From: Aliiroseovarius sp. Z3
GTDB taxonomy: Bacteria > Pseudomonadota > Alphaproteobacteria > Rhodobacterales > Rhodobacteraceae
Assembly (NCBI RefSeq): GCF_029105185.1
Contig: NZ_JAFMZK010000007.1
Coordinates: 124,001-188,000 of the forward strand
DNA length: 64,000 nt
Reading direction: 5' to 3'
A program made the translations under genes and the position numbers. Of the stretch, positions 24,998-34,643 are shown piece by piece. A model generated the notes under the pieces. That model was given only the letters and a program-made list of their open reading frames with translations. It had not been told where the DNA came from and searched no databases. How positions within the stretch are numbered: the first letter of the stretch is position 1; the number at the start of each line of letters is the position of its first letter.

Positions 24998-26098
24998 TCA
25001 GAGTCGGCTAACGTCAAACGCAGCGCCGGTCATCTGTTTTATCAAACCAAACAGCAGCGTGGCCGATGCAACCGAGCTTTCGGTAACCAGAACGGTGTCC
25101 TGATGATAGATCGGAAATTTTCCGGCGCTGAACAAACCGTCTGCTGTGGTCAGGTCGATGACGAACACGCTGCGCGTTTTATCTGGCCCTGAACTGTCAG
25201 ACCGAACTGCTTTCGGCGAATATTCCCTTAGAACAAGAATGCCCTTTGGATTGGCCCGCAAATCGGTCAGGCCGCCAATCAATGACATCGCATCGAGTGC
25301 GGATATGTCGGCCGTATCGAATGGCACGATCGCTTCACGGCTGGCCGCCCCGAGCGAACGGAAGTAGCGATCATCCTTCTCTACCGCGACCTTGTCGCCT
25401 GGTAGCAACAAAGCATCGTATTGTGGGTTGGCCAGCACCTGCTCAAGCGGGCGGCGGTAGGTTGTGCTGCCGCGGATCAACTTGATCTGCGGGTTCAATA
25501 TCTGTGCGGCAGGGCCACCTGCGGCAGATATGGCATTCAGAACCGTGAAATTCGGATCGTCGACCTGTATCGGACCGGGGCGATTGACACCTGAAACCAT
25601 CGAGATGGTGCCGCGAGTTCCCTGTTTGACATTCAGTTGAACCTGCGCCGAAGGGATCACTTCTTCGTATTTCCGCTGAACCCGCGCCCGCGCGGCTGAA
25701 TGTGGCAATCCTGCGATATGAAGCGTCCCGACGAAGGGCAAGAATATCGTCCCGGCTGGCGAGACCTGCATATCCTGCATACGAACGGTGTTCTGTCCGG
25801 GCGACGCCAGAAGCGAGTTCTCCTCGCTGTCCCAAACAACTACGTCCACAAGATCAAATGGACGAATGGGCTTGTCTGCCGCCGGGGTTCCGCGATTTGG
25901 CCACGAATAGGAACCGTTGGTGTTGGGGGCAGGCCAACGCGAGATCGAAGACAACGTTTCGCGAGAAACCCGATAGACTGCGATGTCAGACTGCTTCTGA
26001 GACTCGTTTCCGATGATCTCGCTCTGAAGCGCGCCGCCCCGTGGCAGGCCGCAACTTGCCATGCTCAGCAACAAAAGAGCGGTGAGAATAAAACGCAT
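24998..26098 (-). CDS. Polysaccharide export lipoprotein, Wza/OPX type
   Basis: A 366-residue outer-membrane auxiliary protein. A lipoprotein signal peptide ends in SMASC (Cys16). The polysaccharide-export domain begins at IRPFDLVDVVVWD and has the GTIFLPFVGTLHIAG strand pair. SLBB-like repeats follow (VSGVNRPGPIQV, LNAISAAGGP, LLPGDKVAVEKDDRYF). OPX proteins form the outer-membrane exit channel for capsule. It partners the KpsE/KpsM/KpsT genes 10 kb away. Confidence 0.92.
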   Translation of the reverse strand: MRFILTALLLLSMASCGLPRGGALQSEIIGNESQKQSDIAVYRVSRETLSSISRWPAPNTNGSYSWPNRGTPAADKPIRPFDLVDVVVWDSEENSLLASPGQNTVRMQDMQVSPAGTIFLPFVGTLHIAGLPHSAARARVQRKYEEVIPSAQVQLNVKQGTRGTISMVSGVNRPGPIQVDDPNFTVLNAISAAGGPAAQILNPQIKLIRGSTTYRRPLEQVLANPQYDALLLPGDKVAVEKDDRYFRSLGAASREAIVPFDTADISALDAMSLIGGLTDLRANPKGILVLREYSPKAVRSDSSGPDKTRSVFVIDLTTADGLFSAGKFPIYHQDTVLVTESSVASATLLFGLIKQMTGAAFDVSRL

Positions 26099-26270
26099 TG
26101 CGCCCCCGGAAACAGATCAATTTCTGGCGGCCACCCTATGCTGTGGGACCAAATGGAACAAGCCTTATTCTGGCATTTGACCTTGCCTGATACGGCCCCG
26201 CAACAGAGAATATTTCTGGCGCATTCATCGGCTTGGCAGGGGATCAATTTCCTATGATCAAAACCTTAGG

Positions 26271-27206
26271 TCATAACCGCCGCAACATCAGTGCAAACCA
26301 CAATGCAGCGGTGCTTGCCCTCGTTTGCCGGTACAGCTTCATTCTTTTCAAAATACGCCAGCTTTTGCGCCGTCGCATGTTGAGCACTCGGCGAAAATCT
26401 TCCAACAGCAACTGATTTTCTGGCACGAACAGATGCGCGGACGCCGCAAGGGCACGTGCATTGAGTCGATTCCATTCGGCAAAATGGCCGCTAAGCAGCA
26501 TTCCTATACGAGCGAGTTTCGCCTTGGTATTGTCGTTGGCGCCAATCTCGTTGCCATTATGCTGGCGATATAACAACGTTGGCTCATCGTCATGCACCAG
26601 ATGACCACCAACACCCGCCAGAATTTGATAGGTCCACCAGTCATGAACGACCACTTCAGATGTTTCTCGGGCGGCCATGCTGACAAGTTCGGTGCCCGCA
26701 GCGTTGAGGAGAATGGTGTTTCCTGAAGCGACGTTCTGAACCAACGCATTGCGAAACCCCAAGGGGCGCGGCCTTGGGACGGAAAGGCGACGGCCCTCAA
26801 GGGCGTCATTGGTTATCCATGTCCGGCTGCAATACAACGCGGGCACATCACCGTCGAAGCCTTCCAGTGCACGTATGCTTCGCGACAGCTTGTCCGCAAG
26901 CCATACATCATCCTGATCGCAAAAGGCGACCCACGCACCATCTGGAGCATGGTCTGAAAAACGTCTGAGCAACGACATGAAGTTGGCCGCCGCCCCCTGT
27001 TGGGGGCCGTCCAGAATGGTCACCGGATGTCCTTCGGTTGCGAATTCCGTCAAGACCTTCCGCGTATCATCCTGTGACCCGTCATCGCTGACAATCAAAG
27101 ACCAGCTATCGTGGTCCTGGTTGGCAATACTGGCCAGCTGCTCTTTAAGATTTTGGCCGCCATTATATGTCGCAAGCAGTATCGCAATATGGGGTGCGGA
27201 CTTCAT
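26271..27206 (-). CDS. Family 2 glycosyltransferase
   Basis: A 311-residue inverting GT-A enzyme. LLATYNGGQNLKEQL at the N-terminus binds the nucleotide sugar, VSDDGSQDDT is the first Asp motif, and FCDQDDVW is the DxD-type metal motif. HDWWTYQILAGVGG resembles rhamnosyltransferases of O-antigen loci. With rmlABD next door, dTDP-rhamnose is a plausible donor. No membrane segment is evident, so it should act at the cytoplasmic face. The ATG was chosen over an adjacent TTG. Confidence 0.9.
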   Translation of the reverse strand: MKSAPHIAILLATYNGGQNLKEQLASIANQDHDSWSLIVSDDGSQDDTRKVLTEFATEGHPVTILDGPQQGAAANFMSLLRRFSDHAPDGAWVAFCDQDDVWLADKLSRSIRALEGFDGDVPALYCSRTWITNDALEGRRLSVPRPRPLGFRNALVQNVASGNTILLNAAGTELVSMAARETSEVVVHDWWTYQILAGVGGHLVHDDEPTLLYRQHNGNEIGANDNTKAKLARIGMLLSGHFAEWNRLNARALAASAHLFVPENQLLLEDFRRVLNMRRRKSWRILKRMKLYRQTRASTAALWFALMLRRL

Positions 27207-27233
27207 CAACGTGACTTCTTTTCAATCGGTTTC

Positions 27234-28103
27234 TTAGACGGACAATTGCGACAGATACCGCCCATAATCGTTTTTGGCAAAAACCTTTGCACGTGCTTTC
27301 AACTCGTCTTTCGTAATCCACCCGTTTGAGAAGGCAATTTCCTCAAGGCTACCGACTTGCTGCCCCTGCCGCTTTTCAAGTGTGCGCACAAAGTTTCCCG
27401 CGTCGAGAAGGCTGCCATGTGTCCCGGTGTCGAGCCAAGCATATCCGCGCCCCATCAGCTTTACCGACAGCAGGTCTTCATGAAGATACATCTCGAGCAA
27501 GGTGGTTATTTCAAGCTCACCGCGGTCGGACGGAACCACTTTCTTTGCCCGTTCGGGCGCCGATCCATCAAGAAAATAAAGCCCAGTCACCGCATAACTT
27601 GACGGAGGAGATAGTGGTTTTTCGATGATTACGTTTACCTTGCCTTCATCGTCAAACCCAACAACGCCATAACGTTCGGGATCGGCGACGCGGTAGCCAA
27701 ACACGGTGCCACCCGTTTTCTCTTCGCAGGCTTCGGTCAGCAATTCCTGAAGTCCCTGTCCGAAGAATATGTTGTCGCCCAGCACAAGGGCAGACGGTGC
27801 GCCTGCAAGAAAATCCTCGGCCAGGATAAAGGCTTGTGCAAGTCCGTCAGGTGATGGCTGCTCAATATACGTAAACGACATACCCAGCTCGGACCCGTCA
27901 CCCAACAGCCTTTGGAACTGAGATTGGTCCTGAGGGGTCGTAATGATCGCCACTTCGCGGATACCAGCCAGCATCAATGCGCTGATCGGGTAATAAATCA
28001 TCGGTTTGTCATAGACCGGAAGCAGCTGCTTCGACACTGCCATTGTGATCGGATAAAGTCTTGTACCCGATCCACCTGCCAGAATAATACCTTTACGTTT
28101 CAT
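27234..28103 (-). CDS. rfbA: Glucose-1-phosphate thymidylyltransferase
   Basis: A 289-residue RmlA. The nucleotidyltransferase signature LAGGSGTRLYPIT lies at 8-20, followed by KQLLPVYDKPMIYYP and LVLGDNIFFG. It makes dTDP-glucose from glucose-1-phosphate and dTTP, the first step to dTDP-L-rhamnose. It follows rfbD with a short gap, in the order rfbB-rfbD-rfbA on the minus strand. An upstream in-frame ATG at 28121 is possible. Confidence 0.97.
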   Translation of the reverse strand: MKRKGIILAGGSGTRLYPITMAVSKQLLPVYDKPMIYYPISALMLAGIREVAIITTPQDQSQFQRLLGDGSELGMSFTYIEQPSPDGLAQAFILAEDFLAGAPSALVLGDNIFFGQGLQELLTEACEEKTGGTVFGYRVADPERYGVVGFDDEGKVNVIIEKPLSPPSSYAVTGLYFLDGSAPERAKKVVPSDRGELEITTLLEMYLHEDLLSVKLMGRGYAWLDTGTHGSLLDAGNFVRTLEKRQGQQVGSLEEIAFSNGWITKDELKARAKVFAKNDYGRYLSQLSV

Positions 28104-28133
28104 CTTTGCGCTCACTTCCATCTCGCGCCGGCC

Positions 28134-28982
28134 TTAGCTGGCGTTTCTCAAATCATCCAGAACAATTGCCAACGACTTTTTCCAAGATGGCGCCTGAATA
28201 CCAAACACTTTTTTCAAATCCGAACAATCCATACGCGAGTTCAGCGGGCGTGTCGCTGGGGTCGGAAACCTCTCGGTTGGAATACCGGTAACCGTTACCG
28301 CCCTATCTGCCTGCAAAAAAATCTCGGTCGCGAAGTCCTTCCAGCTTACAGCAGGCGTGCCGGAAAAGTGGAAAATGCCACCCTTCTGCCCGCTTGCCAT
28401 AGCGTTCGCCATAACCAACAAAGCGCTGGCAATATCAGCTGCCGATGTCGGTCCGCCAATCTGGTCATCAACAATCTCAAGGGCGTCGCGTGTTTCCGAC
28501 AGTCGAAGCATGGTGTTCACAAAGTTATTCCCGTGAGGGGAGAACACCCAACTGGTCCGCAAAATCGCAAAATTACCGCCTGCAGCGATGACCCCCCGCT
28601 CGCCTTCCAGCTTTGACCGCCCATACGCGTTGCAGGGGGCCAGCGGATCGGTCGGGGTCCAGGCTTTGTCTCCCAATCCGCTGAACACATAATCCGTTGA
28701 GATGTGCAGGAATGGAATGCCACGGTCAGCCGCGGCCTTTGCCATCTGTTCAGGTGCCCGCCCGTTCACGATCGTGGCAAGCGCTTCTTCCTGCTCGGCT
28801 TTGTCAACGGCCGTGTACGCGGCTGCATTGATCACAACGTCAGCATCGCAATCACGGATGATTTTGGCGCAGGCCTGAGGGTCGGAAAGGTCAGCCTCGC
28901 CTCGGCCTAAGGCATGAACATCAGCTTGCCGTTGAAGTTCAGTCGCGACTTGGCCAGTTTTCCCGAACACGAGGATCTTCAT
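28134..28982 (-). CDS. rfbD: dTDP-4-dehydrorhamnose reductase
   Basis: A 282-residue SDR enzyme (RmlD) that performs the last step of dTDP-L-rhamnose synthesis. The NAD(P) motif FGKTGQVA is at 6-13, INAAAYTAVDKAE is the family block, and YGRSKLEGE holds the catalytic Tyr/Lys. The ATG at MKILVFGKTG was taken in preference to a 35-residue extension that overlaps rfbB. Confidence 0.96.
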   Translation of the reverse strand: MKILVFGKTGQVATELQRQADVHALGRGEADLSDPQACAKIIRDCDADVVINAAAYTAVDKAEQEEALATIVNGRAPEQMAKAAADRGIPFLHISTDYVFSGLGDKAWTPTDPLAPCNAYGRSKLEGERGVIAAGGNFAILRTSWVFSPHGNNFVNTMLRLSETRDALEIVDDQIGGPTSAADIASALLVMANAMASGQKGGIFHFSGTPAVSWKDFATEIFLQADRAVTVTGIPTERFPTPATRPLNSRMDCSDLKKVFGIQAPSWKKSLAIVLDDLRNAS

Positions 28983-29008
28983 TTTAAAGCCCCTTTTGAA
29001 ACGCAGGT

Positions 29009-30055
29009 TTATCCGGTCCCCAGCCGTTTGCCCACCCCGTCGCGGTTTTGAAGCGCGCGCCACCAGTCTTCGTTGTCCAGATACCATTGTACTGTTCTGC
29101 GCAATCCCTCTTCTATTGTCACCGAGGGACGCCAGCCAAGTTCGTTTCTGATCCGAGATGGGTCAATCGCATAGCGCGCATCGTGACCCGGACGATCCGC
29201 AACAAATGTAATGAGGTCAGAATAGGATCCGTTATCACGGGGGCGCAGTTCGTCCAGAATGCTGCACACCGTATTCACCAGCTCCAGATTGGTGCGCTCG
29301 TTCTCGCCCCCAATATTGTATGACCGACCAACTTCGCCGCGTGTGATTACGTTCAGCAGCGCATCGGCGTGATCCTCGACATACAACCAATCCCTGACAT
29401 TTGAACCGTCGCCGTAGATTGGAAGCTCTTTACCAGCAAGCGCGTTCAAAATAACCACAGGGATCAGTTTTTCCGGGAAGTGGTAAGGGCCGTAGTTGTT
29501 CGAACAATTCGTTATGACGATCGGCAGGCCGTATGTTTCGTGCCACGCGCGCACCAGATGGTCAGATGACGCCTTTGATGCAGAATAGGGGCTGCGCGGA
29601 TCGTACGGCGTGTCTTCGGTAAACAGTGCAGATTTGTCCTTAGGCAGCGAACCGAACACTTCATCGGTAGAAATGTGGTGGAACCGGAAATCAACCGGCT
29701 TGCCCTTACCGATCCAATAAGCACGCGCAGCTTCGAGCATGTTAAACGTGCCCGTGATGTTCGTTTCGACAAAATCAGATGGTCCATCAATGGATCGGTC
29801 CACATGACTTTCTGCTGCAAGGTGCATCACGGCATCGGGCTGGTGCTCTGAAAACACACGGTCAAGCGCGCCACGATCACGTATGTCGACATGTTCGAAA
29901 GCGTATGCCTGGCTGTTTGACACGCTGGCCACGTTTTCGATGCACGAAGCATAGGTTAGCGCATCAACATTCACCACTTCGAAATTCTTGTGGACTGCTT
30001 GTCGAATTACAGCCGAACCGATAAAGCCCGCGCCGCCGGTGATAATGAGTTTCAT
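29009..30055 (-). CDS. rfbB: dTDP-glucose 4,6-dehydratase
   Basis: A 348-residue extended SDR (RmlB). GGAGFIGS at 7-14 binds [15 protein letters not shown] and STDEVFGSL are dehydratase signatures, and [15 protein letters not shown] carries the active Tyr/Lys. It makes dTDP-4-keto-6-deoxyglucose. It is first in the rfbBDA run; the epimerase rfbC lies separately near 44 kb. Confidence 0.97.
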   Translation of the reverse strand: MKLIITGGAGFIGSAVIRQAVHKNFEVVNVDALTYASCIENVASVSNSQAYAFEHVDIRDRGALDRVFSEHQPDAVMHLAAESHVDRSIDGPSDFVETNITGTFNMLEAARAYWIGKGKPVDFRFHHISTDEVFGSLPKDKSALFTEDTPYDPRSPYSASKASSDHLVRAWHETYGLPIVITNCSNNYGPYHFPEKLIPVVILNALAGKELPIYGDGSNVRDWLYVEDHADALLNVITRGEVGRSYNIGGENERTNLELVNTVCSILDELRPRDNGSYSDLITFVADRPGHDARYAIDPSRIRNELGWRPSVTIEEGLRRTVQWYLDNEDWWRALQNRDGVGKRLGTG

Positions 30056-30198
30056 GCCAAAGCCCTTAATCAATCAGAATACTCCGTATCGCACCGTGGT
30101 CGCCGGAGCCATAGTATCGTGTATGAACATACCCTTGATGTCGAGGTGGCGCGTTACCGACCCGAAACAAAGTCGAACCCGCCAACGGTCAGGTCGAT

Positions 30199-30582
30199 CT
30201 ATTTTACCATAACTTCCCGAATAGCCGTGCTTGAGATGCGGGGGGTACGCGGAAGATATCGCACTTCGCAATACTGCTTGAGCTCATCGAACTTTCCCTC
30301 CCAATCGCTTCCCATTGTAAAAATATCAGCCTTGTATTTCTGGATGTCGTGGGTTTTCTGTTCCCAGGTATTCTCGGGTATAATCAAGTCCACACAGCGC
30401 AAGCTCTGCAGAAGCTTCTTGCGCGTCTGATAGTCGAAGTTTGCCTTTTTGCCCTTCGTCTCATTGAACTCATCCGAGGAGAGCCCAACGATTAGATAGT
30501 CACCCATGGCCTTTGCGCGTTCCAATAGCAGGATATGGCCATAGTGCAGGGTATCAAACGTTCCGTAGGTGATAACTCGCAA
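30199..30582 (-). CDS. tagD: Glycerol-3-phosphate cytidylyltransferase-like protein
   Basis: A 127-residue nucleotidyltransferase with the HxGH motif at 13-16 (TFDTLHYGH) and RTPRISST at 112-119, matching the RTxGISTT block of TagD. It forms CDP-glycerol from CTP and glycerol-3-phosphate. Such enzymes are best known from teichoic acid synthesis. Here the next gene encodes a CDP-glycerol-type polymerase domain, so activated glycerol supply and use are adjacent. Confidence 0.9.
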   Translation of the reverse strand: MRVITYGTFDTLHYGHILLLERAKAMGDYLIVGLSSDEFNETKGKKANFDYQTRKKLLQSLRCVDLIIPENTWEQKTHDIQKYKADIFTMGSDWEGKFDELKQYCEVRYLPRTPRISSTAIREVMVK

Positions 30583-30622
30583 GGTTAGGTTCCTCTTTCC
30601 AGAGTGGTGGGCTCTTTCTTTG

Positions 30623-33600
30623 TTACTGCTCTTGAACCGTAGCGTTCAGAATATCAACCAACAGCCTCGCCGAACGGGCCGTGGAATACGCCGGGACTAT
30701 ATCCTTAAAAGCAGTGGCCCCCAAGTGCCGCCGATAATCGGTATCTGTGATCAGCTTCTCAAGCGCCGCATCCCAATCGTCCGGCGAATGCGCAATCATC
30801 GCATTGCGGTTGTCCTTGATGGCTTGGACATAGCTTTTGGCCGGCGATGCAATAGATGGGACACCATGCAATGCGGCTTGGAGGATTGTCGCTTCGCTTG
30901 CACAATCGTTGTAACGCACTGGTGCGAGCGGCGCCAAGTTGATGTCCATTTTTCTGAGCAGGTCGTGTAAATCCTGCCCCGTCATCACGTCATGCCTGAC
31001 GATCCGTGGCAGCTCACAAGCCGTATGTTCCGCAGTCAGATCAGCGTCACCAATGATGTGCAATTCGGCCTGAGGATGCCTTTCCAAGACACTGGCAACA
31101 GCATCTCGGCATTGCGCGAAGTTGCCGGAGCATCCAGCACTTTCGACCATGTAAACAATACGGACCTTTCCGTCTTGCGAAGTACGGTCCGGCAGCTCGC
31201 TGTATCTGGTAACGCATTCGGAAGCGATGGAATTTGGAACAACATCAATTGGCTTGTCAGCATCTGGAAGAGTTTCGACCAAAGCATCATTGGCCACGAT
31301 AACCTGATCTGCGGTGTCTATCATGTGTCGCACACGCTCTGATATCACCATAAAATCACTGGCATGATCCAGATGGCTCAAAAACCTGTCCGACTGGCGA
31401 AACTCATCAATATCGTGGATCAACTCGCCGACATCATAAATGATCCGCCCACCCTGCAACCTAAACGTTTCGCATATATCCAGCAGTTTCTCGTCTGCGG
31501 GCAATCCACAAACAATCAGCACATCGGATTCACGTAACCGCCTTGGCGTAAGCCGTTCTCGCGCTATCGCCTGACATGCCCATCCCATCTTGGGTAAATC
31601 ACCTAGCAAGTTGTTAAGACGATGCTCATTTGCTCGGCTCTGCTTCGAAGGCATCACCAAACTCATTGATCTGGCCACTTGGGAGGGAGTTCTCCTGATC
31701 CTCCAAGGTGTTTTCGATCCTTCAAAGGTCTCTTTCACCCTTCTAACCACGCGTTGGGAATTGTTCGTGTCTGCATACTTGTGGAAGAATTTGACCTTCC
31801 AGTCATAGGACGCACGATCCAAATCCGAGCCCTGTGCCACCGACTTATCCAAGGCGTCTATCAGACCGTCGAAATCTGTGCAGACTGGTCCCGGGAAAAC
31901 AAGCTCCTGCTCATAGAACAACCCACGTTGGCTGTTCGCATAGTTTGCCTGATCAAACGCAAAACTAATCACAGGACGGCGGGTTAGCATAAAATCGATG
32001 AAACAGCTGGAGTAGTCGGTCAACAACATATCAGCTTCCCGGTACAACAGCTCAATATCTGGGTAGTACCGTTCAGAAGCATCGAAGAAGCAGTCGCCCT
32101 GAAGCTGAGAGCTATACAATCGCGCTGTGTCGGCCATATGTTCGCGCACACCCATGACCATGTTGTGCTTGGTCAGCCACTTGGTAAGACGCTGAACTTC
32201 CTCATCCGAGAATTTATAGTATCCGTCCTTCTGGTCAGCACGAAAGGTCGGCGCGAAAAGTAAGAACTTCTTTCCGTCCAATTGGCCGCGCAATCGCCTG
32301 AGTCGGGGGTGAAAATCCGTGGGAAGGTCCGCTTCATCTGCCATGATAAAGTCGTGCCGCGGCAACCCCGTCACCCAGATGTCGTGATAGGTCAAAGGCC
32401 AGAAGGCCGCCGCCATAGCAAGTCGATCAACGTCCGACGCAGAGATGACCGATCGAAGCCGATTGCTCTCTCTTGCAGTGGACTTAAGAATATCCATGCG
32501 ATCCAGTGACGTATAACCGATACGCTTTAATGGGATACCATGCCAAAGATTGAAAAAATTGTGTTGCTTGCTTGATAAAAAGTACCGGGCATTCGAGCGC
32601 ACACCATGTCGAAGAAATACTTGCCGCGACCGCAGCAAGTAATTCTGACCCTCATAACTGTCCAACGGGGCGACAACGACGTTCACACCACCTACGTCGA
32701 CATTGACGCTCCGTGTCAGGATAATTTTCTTTATCTTGGGATCGTTCTTGACGCGCTCGAAGACCGCACGTGTGTTATCCGAGAACAGATCGCTGTAGGC
32801 ACAAACGGGAAATGCCCACCAGTGATCATATTTCGGCGTAATCCGATCTTTGACAAACACTTCTATGGAAGATCGTGACGATCGTGACAGTTTGTTATCT
32901 TGTGTCCCACGCAAGCTGGCATACAGCAGGTCAGCGTCGGATACCCGAAACAAGTTACGTTCAATGGCGGATAGATCGACATCTGGATTGGCACGTTCCA
33001 CGCGCGCCTTCCAGCGGTAAAGCCCTTTTTGCTGATAATGATTGTTGCTCAGAAAGTATCGCTTGAGCAGCGGAAATCCTTCGTCAATCAGGTCAAAGGC
33101 GCGCATCGTGAAAACGGGTTGTTCCTTTGAGACGGACCCAACTAAGGTGTCAAACTCGTAACCCTTCCCGATCAGGAAACGTGTGATACCAATCTCATAC
33201 TTGCGAATGATATTGAGCTTGTTCTCTTCCTTCTCGACGGTGTCCAAGATGCGTCGAAAGCCCGGATCGTTGATAACGTCCTTTCGGAACGCCCAGAAAT
33301 ACGACCCCAAAAGGAAATCATACGTCGCATCGTTTTCAAAATCCGTAAGGTGTTGTTCTTTAATCTCGGAAATCGGGATCGGTGCACCTTCTGGGATCTT
33401 GTTCTGGTGCATGGTCGAAATCATGCCCTTGGTTGCCTGAAGTGACCACCATGCGCAGGGGCGTTTCGACATCTTTTCAAATGTCTCTTGCAACGAATGC
33501 ACCAAGTAACAACTATCATTGGCCAGGATGAGCTCGTCATAGGTCTCGACCACATCCCAACCGACCAGATCACGCGCCAGAATGGAATAAGACCCAATGT

Positions 33601-34210
33601 CATATTTTCCATGCTGCCGCGCCCAGGCCCCTTTGACCAAGCCATCCAACTTCGTCAATTCCTGCGGGGCAATCTGGCAATCCGCAAGGTAGTAGACATC
33701 CGCGAACTTGGACAAATCACGCAAGTAAGTAACGACGGTTTCGTCGACCAAGCCATCAGGATCATAGGCGGCGAAAAGACAGATCCGTCGGGGCGTCTTG
33801 CCAAGTGGCTTCGAATATTTCTGGTCAAATAAAACCGGAACCGGTGGTCGGGTCAGGTATCCCTTTGAAGCTCCTACCCGATTGTAATGCTCCAGTGCAT
33901 TGGCGTTTTGATCAGGTGTCCCGAGCAGATAAGTCTGGGTGTACCAACAAAGGTCGAAGTCCAATCGCGGATTACACAGGTTTCTATATCCATCTTTCAC
34001 GAAATGATCGTGGCCCGAGCTGCCCGCTGATTGTGCGTCGCGGTGGGTTTTCAAATAGAAACGCTCGTCAACAGGGGTTTCCCAATCACTTTGGGGTTTG
34101 CTGGATCTGAATATATAGATCTGACGATTAAGAACCTTGCGACCGAAATTCAGTGCTTCACCCGACCTGTAAAGGGCAAATAGACGAGTAAGGTTCTTGA
34201 GTAGTTTCAT
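30623..34210 (-). CDS. Giant RgpF / CDP-glycerol glycerophosphotransferase / GT4 fusion
   Basis: A 1195-residue multidomain enzyme. Residues about 45-130 hold a short YLKTHRD...HFVKDGYRN repeat-like region. About 140-410 resemble the rhamnan-synthesis F domain (CLFAAYDPDGLVDETVVTYLR). About 440-860 form a TagB/TagF-type glycerophosphotransferase (FNLWHGIPLKRIG near 550-562, LTDYSSCFIDFML later). About 880-1190 look like a GT4-type glycosyltransferase with NDCASEATILQAALHGVPSIAS. It probably assembles a glycerol-phosphate-bearing glycan at the membrane. The ATG at MKLLKNLTRLF was chosen. Confidence 0.88.
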   Translation of the reverse strand: MKLLKNLTRLFALYRSGEALNFGRKVLNRQIYIFRSSKPQSDWETPVDERFYLKTHRDAQSAGSSGHDHFVKDGYRNLCNPRLDFDLCWYTQTYLLGTPDQNANALEHYNRVGASKGYLTRPPVPVLFDQKYSKPLGKTPRRICLFAAYDPDGLVDETVVTYLRDLSKFADVYYLADCQIAPQELTKLDGLVKGAWARQHGKYDIGSYSILARDLVGWDVVETYDELILANDSCYLVHSLQETFEKMSKRPCAWWSLQATKGMISTMHQNKIPEGAPIPISEIKEQHLTDFENDATYDFLLGSYFWAFRKDVINDPGFRRILDTVEKEENKLNIIRKYEIGITRFLIGKGYEFDTLVGSVSKEQPVFTMRAFDLIDEGFPLLKRYFLSNNHYQQKGLYRWKARVERANPDVDLSAIERNLFRVSDADLLYASLRGTQDNKLSRSSRSSIEVFVKDRITPKYDHWWAFPVCAYSDLFSDNTRAVFERVKNDPKIKKIILTRSVNVDVGGVNVVVAPLDSYEGQNYLLRSRQVFLRHGVRSNARYFLSSKQHNFFNLWHGIPLKRIGYTSLDRMDILKSTARESNRLRSVISASDVDRLAMAAAFWPLTYHDIWVTGLPRHDFIMADEADLPTDFHPRLRRLRGQLDGKKFLLFAPTFRADQKDGYYKFSDEEVQRLTKWLTKHNMVMGVREHMADTARLYSSQLQGDCFFDASERYYPDIELLYREADMLLTDYSSCFIDFMLTRRPVISFAFDQANYANSQRGLFYEQELVFPGPVCTDFDGLIDALDKSVAQGSDLDRASYDWKVKFFHKYADTNNSQRVVRRVKETFEGSKTPWRIRRTPSQVARSMSLVMPSKQSRANEHRLNNLLGDLPKMGWACQAIARERLTPRRLRESDVLIVCGLPADEKLLDICETFRLQGGRIIYDVGELIHDIDEFRQSDRFLSHLDHASDFMVISERVRHMIDTADQVIVANDALVETLPDADKPIDVVPNSIASECVTRYSELPDRTSQDGKVRIVYMVESAGCSGNFAQCRDAVASVLERHPQAELHIIGDADLTAEHTACELPRIVRHDVMTGQDLHDLLRKMDINLAPLAPVRYNDCASEATILQAALHGVPSIASPAKSYVQAIKDNRNAMIAHSPDDWDAALEKLITDTDYRRHLGATAFKDIVPAYSTARSARLLVDILNATVQEQ

Positions 34211-34643
34211 GACAGGCGGCGGGTCCATGGATATTGACCATATCTATGCGTCTCTATGGAGCAATCAGATATTGGTCAACTATCGAGCAACCGGGATAGT
34301 TGGATTTGCTGTTCAGCTGCGGCAGGATAAAGCCCGACAAATTCGGAGCATATCGTCCAGGTCCGCATTGAGTAGGTACCGTGAAGCTCGGTTCCAGCCA
34401 CGATAAATCTGGTATTGGTTTGCGGCAAAGACTGCGGCATGCATTAGTCAATTGCGGCATAACCAGTCACAGGAGGAGCATGAGTGACGAGAACAGAAGT
34501 ACGATCTGAAAGCAGGTTCACGCCTGCTCTTCACTCTGCGCGTATAATCTACCTGACTGCTGATGAATGCTCAGATCGTGGCAACAACAGGTTGTCTCGC
34601 CCCGGCAGAAAATCCTGTTTCCCTGTTTGGCGGGTTGGATAAG
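34211..34643. other. 433-base gene-free region, divergent promoter zone
   Basis: Separates the giant polymerase from the sulfotransferase-like gene. It contains a 9-codon ORF (34480-34509, MSDENRSTI) behind AGGAGGAG, a hairpin AGCAGG/CCTGCT (34511-34528), and TATAAT at 34543-34548. If TATAAT is a -10 box, the ATG at 34563 would have almost no leader. Nothing else recognisable was seen. Confidence 0.4.
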
